Source: JACMLC01 sp963817025 (lineage in GTDB: Bacteria; Acidobacteriota; Blastocatellia; Pyrinomonadales; Pyrinomonadaceae). From it: DNA of 64,000 nucleotides. The translations under genes and the position numbers were made by a program. Of the stretch, positions 43,899 through 52,494 are shown piece by piece; positions within the stretch are counted from its first letter, which is position 1; every line of letters starts with the position of its first letter. Location: NCBI GenBank assembly GCA_963817025.1, contig CAWFML010000005.1, positions 248,001 through 312,000 on the forward strand, given 5' to 3'. Below the pieces are notes generated by a model, which did no database searches, was not told the origin of the DNA, and saw only the letters and a program-made list of their open reading frames with translations.

Positions 43899-45515
43899 TT
43901 ACGGACGTTTGGGCTTCGCGCCCGGTTCAGCCTGTTTGGGGGTGTCTGTCGGCTGCTGCGGCTGCGCTGGATTTTGCTCCGGCGTTTGCGGCGGCGTCTG
44001 CGGCTTTGCCGGGTCAGCCGTTTGCGGCGCTGGCTTTGGCTCGACTTGCGGCGGCGGCGCGCCCGGCTGCTTCGGCTCGCCCGTGGCGGAAGGCGTGGCT
44101 GGCGGGGCTTTCTTGGCCGGAATGATCTCCATCAGCACGCGATTGTCCGTCAACAAAAGACGCTGGATGGCATCCTTAATCTGCGCGGGCGTGATAGCCA
44201 GATAGCGTTCAAGCTCCGTGTTAAAGAGATTCGGGTCGCCATCATAGAGCGCATACTCCGCCAGACTTTGCGCGCGGAAGAGCGAGGACTGGCGACTGCG
44301 CACGGCATCGTTGCGTATGCTGTTGTGCAGCTTTTCAATCTCTTCGGCGGTCGGCCCTTCTGTAGCGAGCCGCTTAATCTCGCCCATCACGGTTTCGCGT
44401 ATCTTCTTAGGGTCATTACCGGGTTTGGGAATGGCAAGGATATAAAAAGCAGACGGGCCGCGCCGCTCGTCCGTGCCGCCCTGAATCTGCACGACTGACT
44501 CTTCGCCCTTGACGAGCTTTTGATAGAGCCTTGAGCTATCGCCGTCATAGAGCAGTGAGCCTCCGAGCGAGAGAGCGTAATAATCCGGCGTGCGCCGCGC
44601 GGGGATTTTCCATGCCAGCAAAAACGCTGGGACGGGCGCGAACTTGTCTTCAAAGATTTCCTCGCGCACGGTGACGGCCTCCGGCTCTGCGACATCAATC
44701 GGCGGCGGCGCGGGCTGGCTCGGAATCGTCTTGAAATATTTTTCGACCAGTCCGCGCGCTTCCTTGACATCAAAATCGCCGGCGATAGTGAGCACGGCAT
44801 TGTTCGGCGCATAGTAGATGCGGAAAAATTCTTTGACATCTTCGAGATTGGCCGCGTCGAGGTCTTCCATCGAGCCGATGGACGAATGCGAGTTGGCAAA
44901 GTTCTGAAAGACGAGTTCGGTAAAGCGCAGGTAAGCCGGAATGTAAGGCTGGTTGTCTATGCGAAAGCGTTTCTCTTCCTTGACGACTTCGCGCTGGTTA
45001 TCCAGATTCTCCTGCGTCACTTTCAAAGAACGCATCCGGTCGCTTTCAAGCCAGAGCGCGAGCGGCAATTGATTCGACGGCAGCGTGACGAAATAGTTTG
45101 TGCGCTCGGTCGAGGTCGTCCCGTTCAGTGTGCCGCCAGCGTTTTGGACGGCCTTCATGTAATCGCCTTTGCCGACATTCTCCGAGCCTTGATACATCAT
45201 ATGCTCGAAGAGATGCGCGAAACCCGTGCGGCCCTTGCGCTCGTTGCGCGAGCCGACGTTGTAATAGACAGCCACGGAGACGACCGGCACGGCAGCGTCG
45301 CGGCTGAGGATGACGCGCAGGCCATTGGCGAGCTTAAAGTCTTCGATGGGCACGCGCGGAAGCTGAAATGTTTCTGACACTTTTGACCTCGCTTGATTTT
45401 TATCCGCAGTATTTTTTCGAGGCGCAGATTTGCCGCGCCCCTGCGCCATGACGGACACGGCAAGCGCGGCAATCAGAAAGGCGGCCTTGACCGCAGGGCA
45501 GGAAAAGAATCTCAT
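43899..45515 (-). CDS. M16 zinc peptidase, catalytic subunit
   Basis: A 538-residue secreted metallopeptidase. The active site motif HLFEH lies in FAHLFEHMMYQGSE and the downstream glutamate region follows. The signal peptide (RFFSCPAVKAAFLIAALAVS) sets the start at 45515; 77 residues upstream in the open frame are non-family. The C-terminal 65 residues are Pro/Gln/Thr-rich. It degrades or processes peptides in the periplasm, paired with the inactive homologue encoded 29 bases downstream. Confidence 0.94.
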   Translation of the reverse strand: MRFFSCPAVKAAFLIAALAVSVMAQGRGKSAPRKNTADKNQARSKVSETFQLPRVPIEDFKLANGLRVILSRDAAVPVVSVAVYYNVGSRNERKGRTGFAHLFEHMMYQGSENVGKGDYMKAVQNAGGTLNGTTSTERTNYFVTLPSNQLPLALWLESDRMRSLKVTQENLDNQREVVKEEKRFRIDNQPYIPAYLRFTELVFQNFANSHSSIGSMEDLDAANLEDVKEFFRIYYAPNNAVLTIAGDFDVKEARGLVEKYFKTIPSQPAPPPIDVAEPEAVTVREEIFEDKFAPVPAFLLAWKIPARRTPDYYALSLGGSLLYDGDSSRLYQKLVKGEESVVQIQGGTDERRGPSAFYILAIPKPGNDPKKIRETVMGEIKRLATEGPTAEEIEKLHNSIRNDAVRSRQSSLFRAQSLAEYALYDGDPNLFNTELERYLAITPAQIKDAIQRLLLTDNRVLMEIIPAKKAPPATPSATGEPKQPGAPPPQVEPKPAPQTADPAKPQTPPQTPEQNPAQPQQPTDTPKQAEPGAKPKRP

Positions 45516-45621
45516 TAAGTAATCCTCAAATAAGAAAGAAAGTCTGGAATCATTTAAAGTCTTCAGACCAAAGGATTCCATAACCGGATAGTCTTCGCTT
45601 TGACTCCAGACTCTTATTACT

Positions 45622-46065
45622 TTAAACGTCCGGTTTATCCACCGCGCCGACCATGCCGCGCAGTTCTGCACGCAGGCGCTCGATCTCCGAGAGCTTCTGC
45701 TGGACACGCTCGAAGAGCGCGGCCTGCGTCTTGATGCCTTCGTCAATCAGAAAAGCTGCGGCTTCGGCGCGGCTGCGAAAGACTCCGGCCTGAACCAACT
45801 GTTCGAGCTTCTCCTGAGCGTCGTGCGAGACTTTGACTGCGACCACGTAATCATCCTTTGCAGATATGGCGCGTTCGATAGTGCGGCTGATGTCACGACC
45901 GATGGCGCTCAAAGATTCAGGAATCCGCGAAGCCATCTCGCGGACGGAGGACGAGACGCGTGTTTTCTCTTCATCATGATCCGCATCGTCTTCGCGTATC
46001 ATGAGGTCTTCAATCACTTCGGATTTATCGGATTCGCGTTGGGGGTTGTCATATGGGCTGCTCAT
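45622..46065 (-). CDS. RHH-like small protein, unknown function
   Basis: A 147-residue acidic, helical protein. The C-terminal half contains FRSRAEAAAFLIDEGIKTQAALFERV, which resembles the ribbon-helix-helix portion of CopG-type regulators, followed by a short coiled coil. A promoter-proximal regulator of the M16 operon is possible but unproven. RBS AAGGAG precedes the chosen ATG. A longer reading frame to 46152 has no such site. Confidence 0.6.
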   Translation of the reverse strand: MSSPYDNPQRESDKSEVIEDLMIREDDADHDEEKTRVSSSVREMASRIPESLSAIGRDISRTIERAISAKDDYVVAVKVSHDAQEKLEQLVQAGVFRSRAEAAAFLIDEGIKTQAALFERVQQKLSEIERLRAELRGMVGAVDKPDV

Positions 46066-46152
46066 TCTTTTAACTCCTTTTGATAAGAGCACATGCTTGA
46101 AGCCGAGCCATTTCCAGTGCGGCGCATCTGCGCCGTCATCTGACGAATACAT

Positions 46153-46439
46153 TTTGCACCGGTGAACTTTAGAGCATTCTACGGACGCGCTGAAAGAGTC
46201 GTCAAGCGACCGGGGTTAGAGATAAACTCCGAAAGCAAGCAAAGGATAACGTCTGAGCCAGTATTCCCTGCCGGGCCGGGCCACGCGCCACGGCTTCTTG
46301 CTGCCGGACAACTTCCTGTATATTGGCCCATCGCCTTTCGAGCAGGAAATCTCCGGCGGGCATGATTTTCCGAAACTTTCGGCGGGGCTGAAAGCGTACA
46401 CAGAACATTCTCATTAAAAAATCTTCCGGGAGCAAACTG
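46153..46439. other. divergent intergenic region between the RHH-like gene and the STAS gene
   Basis: About 290 bases with no recognised gene. It holds the divergent upstream regions of the two genes. No near-consensus promoter or inverted repeat of the window-wide families is visible, which makes it one of the few gaps without one. Confidence 0.4.
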
Positions 46440-46799
46440 ATGACTATCAATAAACTTGAACTGGTCGAGCGTGAGATGCCGGGAGCACTCGTCATTGACG
46501 TGACCGGCGAGTTGACGGTCGGGAGCGGCACAGAGAAGCTGCTTGAGCTTGTGCGCAAGCGCATTTCGGAGGGGCGCACCATGCTCCTGATTAATATGGG
46601 CCAGTGCCGCCGCGTGGACAGTAGCGGCATGGGCGAATTGGTCACGTGTCTGGTGACGGCCACGCGGCATGATGCGACACTGCGCCTGACAAACCTGCCG
46701 CAGCAGATTCGCGGCGTCATGAAATTAACCAACGTCCTCAAAGCCTTTGAGGTTTTCGACACGGACGAAGAAGCCGCGAAGCCACAAACGGCAGGATGA
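46440..46799 (+). CDS. STAS domain anti-sigma factor antagonist
   Basis: A 119-residue stand-alone STAS domain. The phosphorylation site motif DSSGMGEL (about residues 60-67) is intact, as in SpoIIAA and RsbV. Such proteins bind anti-sigma factors when unphosphorylated and free a sigma factor. No anti-sigma kinase is nearby. The stop codon is followed at once by an inverted repeat. Confidence 0.9.
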   Translation: MTINKLELVEREMPGALVIDVTGELTVGSGTEKLLELVRKRISEGRTMLLINMGQCRRVDSSGMGELVTCLVTATRHDATLRLTNLPQQIRGVMKLTNVLKAFEVFDTDEEAAKPQTAG

Positions 46800-46896
46800 A
46801 AAAGGCAAAAGGTAAAAGTAAAAAGGTAAAAGTTAAGAGCGGGTGAATGCTTTTCTGACTTTTACCTTTTGCTTTTTTACTTTTGCCTTTTTCATC
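46795..46896. repeat. long inverted repeat, AAAAGGTAAAAGGC family
   Basis: The left arm GATGAAAAAGGCAAAAGGTA overlaps the STAS stop; the right arm ends CTTTTGCCTTTTTCATC. Together they form one of the longest and most symmetrical stems in the window (about 38 bases per arm). Confidence 0.93.
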
Positions 46897-46952
46897 TACG
46901 CGTCTCTGCGGTAAATTTAGTAATCAATTTATTTTTGGAGTAGCAGACAAAT

Positions 46953-47774
46953 ATGGAAGCAGCGGAAACTTCGCCGCAGGAGCACGTGGCGGCGCACCTC
47001 CTGCGCGGGCGCGAATTGCAGCGCGCGGGCGATTTGCGCGCAGCAGTTTCGGAATTGGAAACAGCCTTGACGGCGGCGCGTGCGACGCCTTACCAGATCG
47101 AATTTCAAACGCGCGTCGAGCTGGCTCTGGCGCTGGGCGAGCTTTATGTGCAGACGGGCGAGATGGAAAAAGCTCGCCGCGCGCTCAAAGAAGAGGCCGA
47201 GTTTGCCGAAAAGATTTTTCAAATTATGCAGGCGACAGGGACTCCGGCGCAGAAGCGCGCCGCAGCAGGTGGCCGCGTGCAGGTCAGAGACCGCGCCCGA
47301 CAACTCGCGCTCATCGGCCAGCCCGCGCCCGAAATCGCCATCAAAGATTGGTTGAGCGGCGAAGCGGCCACGCTCGAAAGTTTGCGCGGGCGCGTCGTGC
47401 TGCTGGAATTCTGGGCCACGTGGTGCAAGCCGTGTCAGGAGATGTTTCCCAAGCTCAAAGAGCTGGATGAGCAATATCGTGACGAGGGTCTGGATGTCAT
47501 AGCCCTCACGCGCCATTATTTCGCGCGCCGCGACACGGCTTCATCCGAAGCCGAGGAACTGGAACTGATGCGTAGCATCCTCCTCAAGCACGAGCTTGAT
47601 TTTCGCGCTGGCGTCGCTACGGACGAGCGGACGCAGGAACTCTACGGGGCGACCGGCATGCCGACCGTCGCCCTGATTGACCGCGCGGGCATTGTTCGCT
47701 ACGCGCATTTCGGCGGCGGCGAGGATAAGGCTTTCAGCGAAATCTTGCAGCAATGTTTGAGCGAGCTAGGCTGA
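46953..47774 (+). CDS. TPR and thioredoxin-like (TlpA family) protein, no signal peptide
   Basis: A 273-residue protein. Residues 1-100 form a TPR-like helical repeat (AAHLLRGRELQRAGDLRAAV). Residues 118-270 form a thioredoxin fold of the TlpA/AhpC type with the redox motif WCKPC (C158 and C161). There is no signal peptide or membrane anchor, although TlpA proteins usually face the periplasm, so this one may act in the cytoplasm, with the TPR part docking a partner. The RBS TTGGAG is weak. Confidence 0.85.
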   Translation: MEAAETSPQEHVAAHLLRGRELQRAGDLRAAVSELETALTAARATPYQIEFQTRVELALALGELYVQTGEMEKARRALKEEAEFAEKIFQIMQATGTPAQKRAAAGGRVQVRDRARQLALIGQPAPEIAIKDWLSGEAATLESLRGRVVLLEFWATWCKPCQEMFPKLKELDEQYRDEGLDVIALTRHYFARRDTASSEAEELELMRSILLKHELDFRAGVATDERTQELYGATGMPTVALIDRAGIVRYAHFGGGEDKAFSEILQQCLSELG

Positions 47775-47795
47775 TTCTTAAAAGAAAAAACATCT

Positions 47796-47896
47796 AACCC
47801 TTTGCGCCTTCTGTTTTAACTTTGCGCCTTTGCGAGAACCAGCAACGTTTCATGCAAAGGCGCAAACAAAGAAACACTCAAGGCGCAAAAGGTTGA
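47796..47896. repeat. long inverted repeat, CGCAAAGGCGC family
   Basis: AACCCTTTGCGCCTT and TTTGCGCCTTTGCG on the left, GCAAAGGCGCAAAC and AAGGCGCAAAAGGTT on the right. It lies after the TPR-thioredoxin gene. Confidence 0.88.
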
Positions 47897-48089
47897 AGAG
47901 TTCAGCTTGTTGATACTTGCAAATCCTTCCGGGCAAAAAAATTGGTCCAAATCTATTGCGCGTTTGCCGGAAGGCTGTTAGGATGTCGCCCGCTTTACCC
48001 AAGAAACGGCTGTTTCATCATCCTCAGCGGCGAGCGTGCCCTGCTCTTTCATGAGCAATAAGGCGAGCTGTCCGCTGACGTTTTTTTAA
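47897..48089. other. unassigned stretch
   Basis: About 190 bases before the palindrome, with no recognisable gene, promoter or repeat beyond a T-run at 48081-48087. Confidence 0.35.
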
Positions 48090-48116
48090 CCGGAAACGTT
48101 TTGTTAACGTTTCCGG
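48090..48116. promoter_or_regulatory. perfect 11-bp palindrome, candidate operator
   Basis: CCGGAAACGTT, a 5-base centre TTGTT, and AACGTTTCCGG: an exact inverted repeat 53 bases before the -35 element of the predicted peptide promoter. There is no T-run after it on either strand, so an operator is likelier than a terminator. Confidence 0.65.
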
Positions 48117-48168
48117 AATAGAATCGAGGCTCTTTGAAAAACGTGCTGCTTGACGCTCGCAAAAACTT

Positions 48169-48197
48169 TTGACGCGCCCGTCAAGCTCTCGTATGTT
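48169..48197 (+). promoter_or_regulatory. candidate promoter of the peptide-exporter unit
   Basis: TTGACG at 48169-48174 and TATGTT at 48192-48197, 17-bp spacer. It would give a leader of about 210 bases before the peptide start, long enough for regulation within the RNA. Confidence 0.55.
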
Positions 48198-48416
48198 GGA
48201 CAGAAAGAGAGCAAAAAAAGAAGAGACGGACGAACTTCTTCCGCACTCTTTTAATTCAACAAGGCTGCTGGTTTAGTTTTTTGGGTAACACAGCAGAGTT
48301 AATTGGGGCGACTGCGGAAGCAAGAATTATTTATCACCAAAGCTGCCCGGCAAACTTAAAACAAGAGGAACGAGAAATCCTCTTTAAAACCCCTAAGAAG
48401 GAGAAAGAAGAAAGCC

Positions 48417-48680
48417 ATGGCTATTGTTAGCAAACCCGATGGACAGAATGTAACCTTGTACGATATTCCCGACGATCAACTCGAACAGTATAAACTTTCG
48501 CCAGAGCAGGCCGGTCAGATGTTCCCGAAGAAAGATGACAGAACGCGCGACGATGCGGCGGCAGTGGCGAAAGCCGGTTCGACCGGCGGCGACGTGCAGG
48601 CTTACAGCAACCAGGACATTTGTTACGCCTGGGAATGCGATGGCTACGGAAACTGCGTGTACGTTTGGTGGTACTGCTAA
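48417..48680 (+). CDS. short peptide with Cys/aromatic C-terminus, possible secreted or modified peptide
   Basis: An 87-residue protein preceded by an excellent RBS (AAGAAGGAG). The N-terminal part is polar and leader-like (NVTLYDIPDDQLEQYKLSP), followed by a charged stretch. The last 20 residues hold four cysteines (C69, C74, C80 and the C-terminal C87) among seven Tyr/Trp residues. This leader-plus-Cys/aromatic-core layout is typical of ribosomally made modified peptides and bacteriocins, and an ABC exporter gene follows. No modification enzyme is nearby, so it may be disulfide-bonded instead. I do not recognise the leader family. Confidence 0.7.
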   Translation: MAIVSKPDGQNVTLYDIPDDQLEQYKLSPEQAGQMFPKKDDRTRDDAAAVAKAGSTGGDVQAYSNQDICYAWECDGYGNCVYVWWYC

Positions 48681-48748
48681 TCACGCAAGGGTTGAACGGG
48701 TGGGAAAGCGATGCGAAAGCTTCTTTCCCACCTTTCGCTTTTTAACAG

Positions 48749-48819
48749 CAGATGTCAGATGTCAGATGCTGGATGTTAGTTTTTTTAACTGACATCTGAC
48801 ATCCAGCATCTGACATCTG
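48749..48819. repeat. long inverted repeat, CAGATGTCAGATGC family, between peptide and exporter
   Basis: CAGATGTCAGATGTCAGATGC on the left, GACATCCAGCATCTGACATC on the right. Its place suggests partial termination or RNA processing that would make more peptide mRNA than exporter mRNA. Confidence 0.88.
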
Positions 48820-48859
48820 TTTTGACTTTCCTTCCCAGACCACAAAAGGACAACTAAAG

Positions 48860-50983
48860 ATGTCTAGTCCTCCGCCGACGCCCCCTCCGGGCATGACTGC
48901 CGGGATGCCTCTCGGCCCGCCTCTCGCGCAGGGCAAAAGTCCAGCCGCAGGCGGCCCGCCGCCGATGGGAATGCCGATGGGCAAACCCGGCATGAAGAAG
49001 ATGAGCGCGAAGCCCTATATCGGTCGCGCGCTAAGACTGCTCGGCAAGCACAAGTCGCTGACCGCGCTCGTCATGTTTTTGTCGCTGCTGGTCACGCTCT
49101 TTCCCTTCGTCGTCAGCGTCGCCTTCTCAGGCATCTTTCAAATTCTTGGCCCACAGGCCGGGCCAAAGCCTCCGGGCATGAGTGGAACCAGCGCGCCAGC
49201 AGGCACGGGCAGCATCTGGGACTTGTCCGCGCCGCTGTTTGGCAAGACGGACACAAGCTGGCTCAGCGATTACGGCATCGCGTGGATTGCCACGCCGCTC
49301 ACCTTGAGGACTGTGCTGATCGTCTGGGCCACCGCGCTGGTCTTCTCGCAGGTCTTGGGCTTTGTGCGCTCGTATGTCGTCGCGCATCTCGAAGAAAGAC
49401 TTCTGACCGGACTCAGGCAGGAGATTTACGACCACTTGCAATCGCTCTCTCTGGATTTTTTCACGGGCGGGCAGACGGGCGCGCTCATGCAGCGAGTGCT
49501 ATCCGAAGCGGCTGGCGTGCAGAGGCTTTTGACGCAGGCCCTGATTTATCCGGCGGTGGATTTTATAGTCCTTGTCATCGTGCTCGTTTATCTCTTCGCT
49601 TTAAGCTGGCAGATGACGCTCGTCTCGTTCGTGCTCGCTCCGGCAGTCATCCTGATGTTCAAGTATACGAGCGGCAAGATGCAGCAGGCTGCGAAGGGGA
49701 TGGCGATGAGCGGGCGCGAGCTTGGCGCGGAACTCGAAGAGACTATCAGCGGCATGGCAGACATCCAGATTTTCAATGCTCAACAGAAACGCAGCGAGCG
49801 TTTCCGCGAAGCCTCGAAGACGGCGGCCAAGCACAGCGTCGGCATGATGGCTTGGATGGGCTTTAGCAATAGCGGCGCGCAAATCTTCATCGCCCTCAGC
49901 ACGGCTCTCGTCCTCGTCGCCGGCATCATCTATCACCCGCAGTTCGGCCTCACGCTCGCAGCCGTCATCGCCTTCGTGCAGATGACGCCGCAGATGTTCG
50001 GCGTCGTGCAGAGATTTATCGCCACCTACACGATGTACAACTCGCTCGTGCCGAACGTCGTCTCGACCTATGAGCTGATTGACACGAAACCGACGGTCAA
50101 AGAGAAACCGGACGCGAAAGACATAGGCGAAGTTCACGGCGACATCGGATTTGAAAATGTGGTCTTCGGCTATTCGCCAGCGCAGAAAGTTTTGAATGAC
50201 ATGAGCTTTAACATCCGGGAAGGCGAGACGGTTTCATTCGTTGGCCCAATCGGCTGCGGCAAATCTACGATCATGAATCTGCTGCTGCGCTTCCTCGACC
50301 CAGAAGCGGGGCGCATCACGCTCGAAGGGCAGGACATCTCGGATGCCACGCTCAATTCCCTGCGCACGCAGGTCTCAAAGCTCTCGCAGTTTCCGTTCTT
50401 TTTGAAAACCAGCATTCGTGAAAATATTCGATTAGGAAAGTCTGACGCCACCGACGCGGAGATTGAAGAAGCCTGCAATCTCGCACACATACACGACATC
50501 ATCGTTGACCCGAAGCGAATGCCGAAAGGCTACGACACGGTGGTTGACACACAGGTTCCTTCGGGCGGGCAGAAGCGTCTGATTGCTCTCGCGCGATGCC
50601 TGTTAAGAAAGCCGGAAGTTTTATTGCTTGACGAGCCGACGGAAAACCTCGACGCGGATCAGCGCAACCGCCTGATTCAGGTGATACGCGAGTATGCGCA
50701 GGGCGACAACCGCCGCACCTGCATCGTCATCAGTCATGATTTGAATTTCGTCGCAGCCGTCTCAGACCGCATCATCGTTCTCAATCAGGGCCGCGTCGCG
50801 GACGAAGGCACGCATGACGAATTGGTCAAGAAGGAAGGTCTCTACAAGACTCTCTACGAATTGAAGAACGTAGACCCGGCGCTGCTGCGCACGCGCACAG
50901 GCAACGGCGGCGCGGGTGGCGGCCCGCCTGCGGGCGCAAAGATGCGCGGGATGCCCCCGCCGGGAATGGCGATGCCGAGATAA
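48860..50983 (+). CDS. ABC exporter (transmembrane plus ATPase) with Met/Pro/Gly-rich ends
   Basis: A 707-residue half-transporter. A 45-residue N-terminal tail of Pro, Gly and Met (GMPLGPPLAQG, GMPMGKPGM) is followed by six transmembrane segments with an extra Gly/Pro-rich loop after the first. The ATPase domain is complete: Walker A GPIGCGKST (about 462), signature PSGGQ (about 567), Walker B LLLDEPTENLD (about 588-598) and the switch His in ISHD. The C-terminal tail repeats the Met/Pro theme. It lacks the C39 peptidase domain, so any leader cleavage would need a separate protease. It probably exports the peptide encoded just upstream. Confidence 0.9.
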   Translation: MSSPPPTPPPGMTAGMPLGPPLAQGKSPAAGGPPPMGMPMGKPGMKKMSAKPYIGRALRLLGKHKSLTALVMFLSLLVTLFPFVVSVAFSGIFQILGPQAGPKPPGMSGTSAPAGTGSIWDLSAPLFGKTDTSWLSDYGIAWIATPLTLRTVLIVWATALVFSQVLGFVRSYVVAHLEERLLTGLRQEIYDHLQSLSLDFFTGGQTGALMQRVLSEAAGVQRLLTQALIYPAVDFIVLVIVLVYLFALSWQMTLVSFVLAPAVILMFKYTSGKMQQAAKGMAMSGRELGAELEETISGMADIQIFNAQQKRSERFREASKTAAKHSVGMMAWMGFSNSGAQIFIALSTALVLVAGIIYHPQFGLTLAAVIAFVQMTPQMFGVVQRFIATYTMYNSLVPNVVSTYELIDTKPTVKEKPDAKDIGEVHGDIGFENVVFGYSPAQKVLNDMSFNIREGETVSFVGPIGCGKSTIMNLLLRFLDPEAGRITLEGQDISDATLNSLRTQVSKLSQFPFFLKTSIRENIRLGKSDATDAEIEEACNLAHIHDIIVDPKRMPKGYDTVVDTQVPSGGQKRLIALARCLLRKPEVLLLDEPTENLDADQRNRLIQVIREYAQGDNRRTCIVISHDLNFVAAVSDRIIVLNQGRVADEGTHDELVKKEGLYKTLYELKNVDPALLRTRTGNGGAGGGPPAGAKMRGMPPPGMAMPR

Positions 50984-51037
50984 GAGACACGGGAAACGGC
51001 TAAAAGGGGAAGCGGGAAAGAGGCGTAAGCTGCGTGT

Positions 51038-51619
51038 TTATTCGTTGGCAGGCAATTCGACTTTGTCGTAAATTTCTGCGAGCGGGAGAGTGCAGCCGAT
51101 GGAAGATAGCTCGATGCTGTCTTCCATTTTGTTTGTCTCTGTGAGTAACCAGCGATTGTCGTCTTGGCGCACGAAATGCTCCACGTGCGGCTTGTCCTGC
51201 GCGACCAGCAGATATTCTTTGAAAGATTCGAGCGTGCGGTACTGCTCAAACTTTCCGCCACGATCATACCCCTGCGTTGATTCCGAAAGCACTTCGACGA
51301 TGACGTTCGGATTTAGCAAAGTGTCTTTCTGCTCATCGCTGAATTGAGGCTTGCCGCAGACGACGATGACATCAGGATAAGTATAAGCCCCGGTCGCACT
51401 GACCTTCAGGCGCATGTCTGCTGAATAAACTTCGCAGTCGCGCTTCTTCATTTGCCCGTGAAGTTCTCCTACAAGATTAGTCACAATCAGAACGTGACGC
51501 CGACTTGCGCCCGACATTGCAAATATCTCGCCGTCATAATACTCGCTCTTATACGCAGCGGCGCGTTCAAGGGCCAGATATTCTTCAGGCGTGTAGCGTG
51601 TTTTGGGTTGCGTAGACAT
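51038..51619 (-). CDS. Uma2 family PD-(D/E)XK nuclease-like protein
   Basis: A 193-residue protein of the Uma2/DUF820 family common in cyanobacteria and other bacteria with expanded copies. RYTPEEYLALERAAAYKSEYYDGEIFAM opens the domain (quoted here in part only as YTPEEYLALE). The nuclease motif YPDVIVVC...NVIVEVLSEST...YDRGGKFEQY is intact. The biological role is unknown; activity on DNA or defence roles have been suggested. The start could also be TTG 51628. It is the last gene of the GAF-subtilase-Uma2 operon. Confidence 0.88.
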   Translation of the reverse strand: MSTQPKTRYTPEEYLALERAAAYKSEYYDGEIFAMSGASRRHVLIVTNLVGELHGQMKKRDCEVYSADMRLKVSATGAYTYPDVIVVCGKPQFSDEQKDTLLNPNVIVEVLSESTQGYDRGGKFEQYRTLESFKEYLLVAQDKPHVEHFVRQDDNRWLLTETNKMEDSIELSSIGCTLPLAEIYDKVELPANE

Positions 51620-51665
51620 AAAGCTCAAAAGTTATCTCAGTCCGACGGCAGTATAATACACCAAC

Positions 51666-52463
51666 TCACTTTTGCTCTTCCTGATTACGCACTGCAATCG
51701 CAAACAGAATCGTCTTGACCTGAAACGGTGTCAAGTTTGGATAAGATTCCATCAGGAGGGCGATGATGCCTGTGACGTGCGGGCAGGCAAAGCTGTTGCC
51801 GGTCAGTTGGCGATAGCCGCCGCCGGGCCAGGTGGTGCGGACGTTGACGCCGGGCGCGATCAGTTCTATCACCTCGCCGTAACGATAGCCGAAATTGAAG
51901 GGGTCGCCGCCTTCGCGCTTGATGACGGAGACGAGCGAGGAAGAGAAGATCGAAGGATAGCTCGGCTGCGGCAGGTTGTTGGCGGCGGCGACGACGATGC
52001 AGCCAGCGTGATATGCACGGTCTAAGAGTTCGTGCAGCGGGCCAAAGTATTGCGGCTTGGTCGTCCCCAGAGAGAGGTTGATGACCTGCATCTTGTTCTT
52101 GATGGCCCAATCGAGTCCGGCGAGAAACATATCGCCTGAGCCGGAAGCGTTCGCGCCCAGAACCTTGATGCTATAAAGATCGACTTCGGGCGCGACCGTC
52201 GTGATGATTCCCGCGCAGGCCGTACCGTGTCCCGCAGCATCGCCAGAAGTGGACGGCTGAAAAGAGACGCGACCGCCTTCGACTACGGCTTCGACCGATT
52301 CTTTGACTTTGAGCGCAGGATGTTTGTGGTCTATCCCGCTGTCAACGACAGCGACGCGCACGCCTTTTCCCGTGCGGCCCTGCCACGTCGTGTCCGGCGT
52401 GATGGGTGCCCATAAATCCGGGGGCGTATTTGATTTCTTGCGCGTCGTTTGGGACTGCGCCAT
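51666..52463 (-). CDS. S8 subtilisin-like serine protease without signal peptide
   Basis: A 265-residue compact subtilase with an intact catalytic triad: D41 (VVDSGID), H79 (GHGTACAGI) and S224 (GNSFACPH), plus N162/N163 for the oxyanion hole. There is neither signal peptide nor prodomain, so it probably works in the cytoplasm. Similar signal-less S8 proteases mature cyanobactin and other modified peptides, but many are general. It is encoded 31 bases after the GAF gene with RBS AGGAG. A link to the peptide encoded 3 kb away is speculation. Confidence 0.93.
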   Translation of the reverse strand: MAQSQTTRKKSNTPPDLWAPITPDTTWQGRTGKGVRVAVVDSGIDHKHPALKVKESVEAVVEGGRVSFQPSTSGDAAGHGTACAGIITTVAPEVDLYSIKVLGANASGSGDMFLAGLDWAIKNKMQVINLSLGTTKPQYFGPLHELLDRAYHAGCIVVAAANNLPQPSYPSIFSSSLVSVIKREGGDPFNFGYRYGEVIELIAPGVNVRTTWPGGGYRQLTGNSFACPHVTGIIALLMESYPNLTPFQVKTILFAIAVRNQEEQK

Positions 52464-52494
52464 AGTGAAACTCTCCTGATAACAAAATCAATTA

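Noticed and set aside
46162..46365. A small plus-strand frame upstream of the STAS gene
   Set aside because: No ribosome binding site, atypical composition and no family features.
48090..48116. Terminator of an upstream transcript
   Set aside because: The palindrome lacks a following T-run on either strand; the T-run lies before it on the plus strand.
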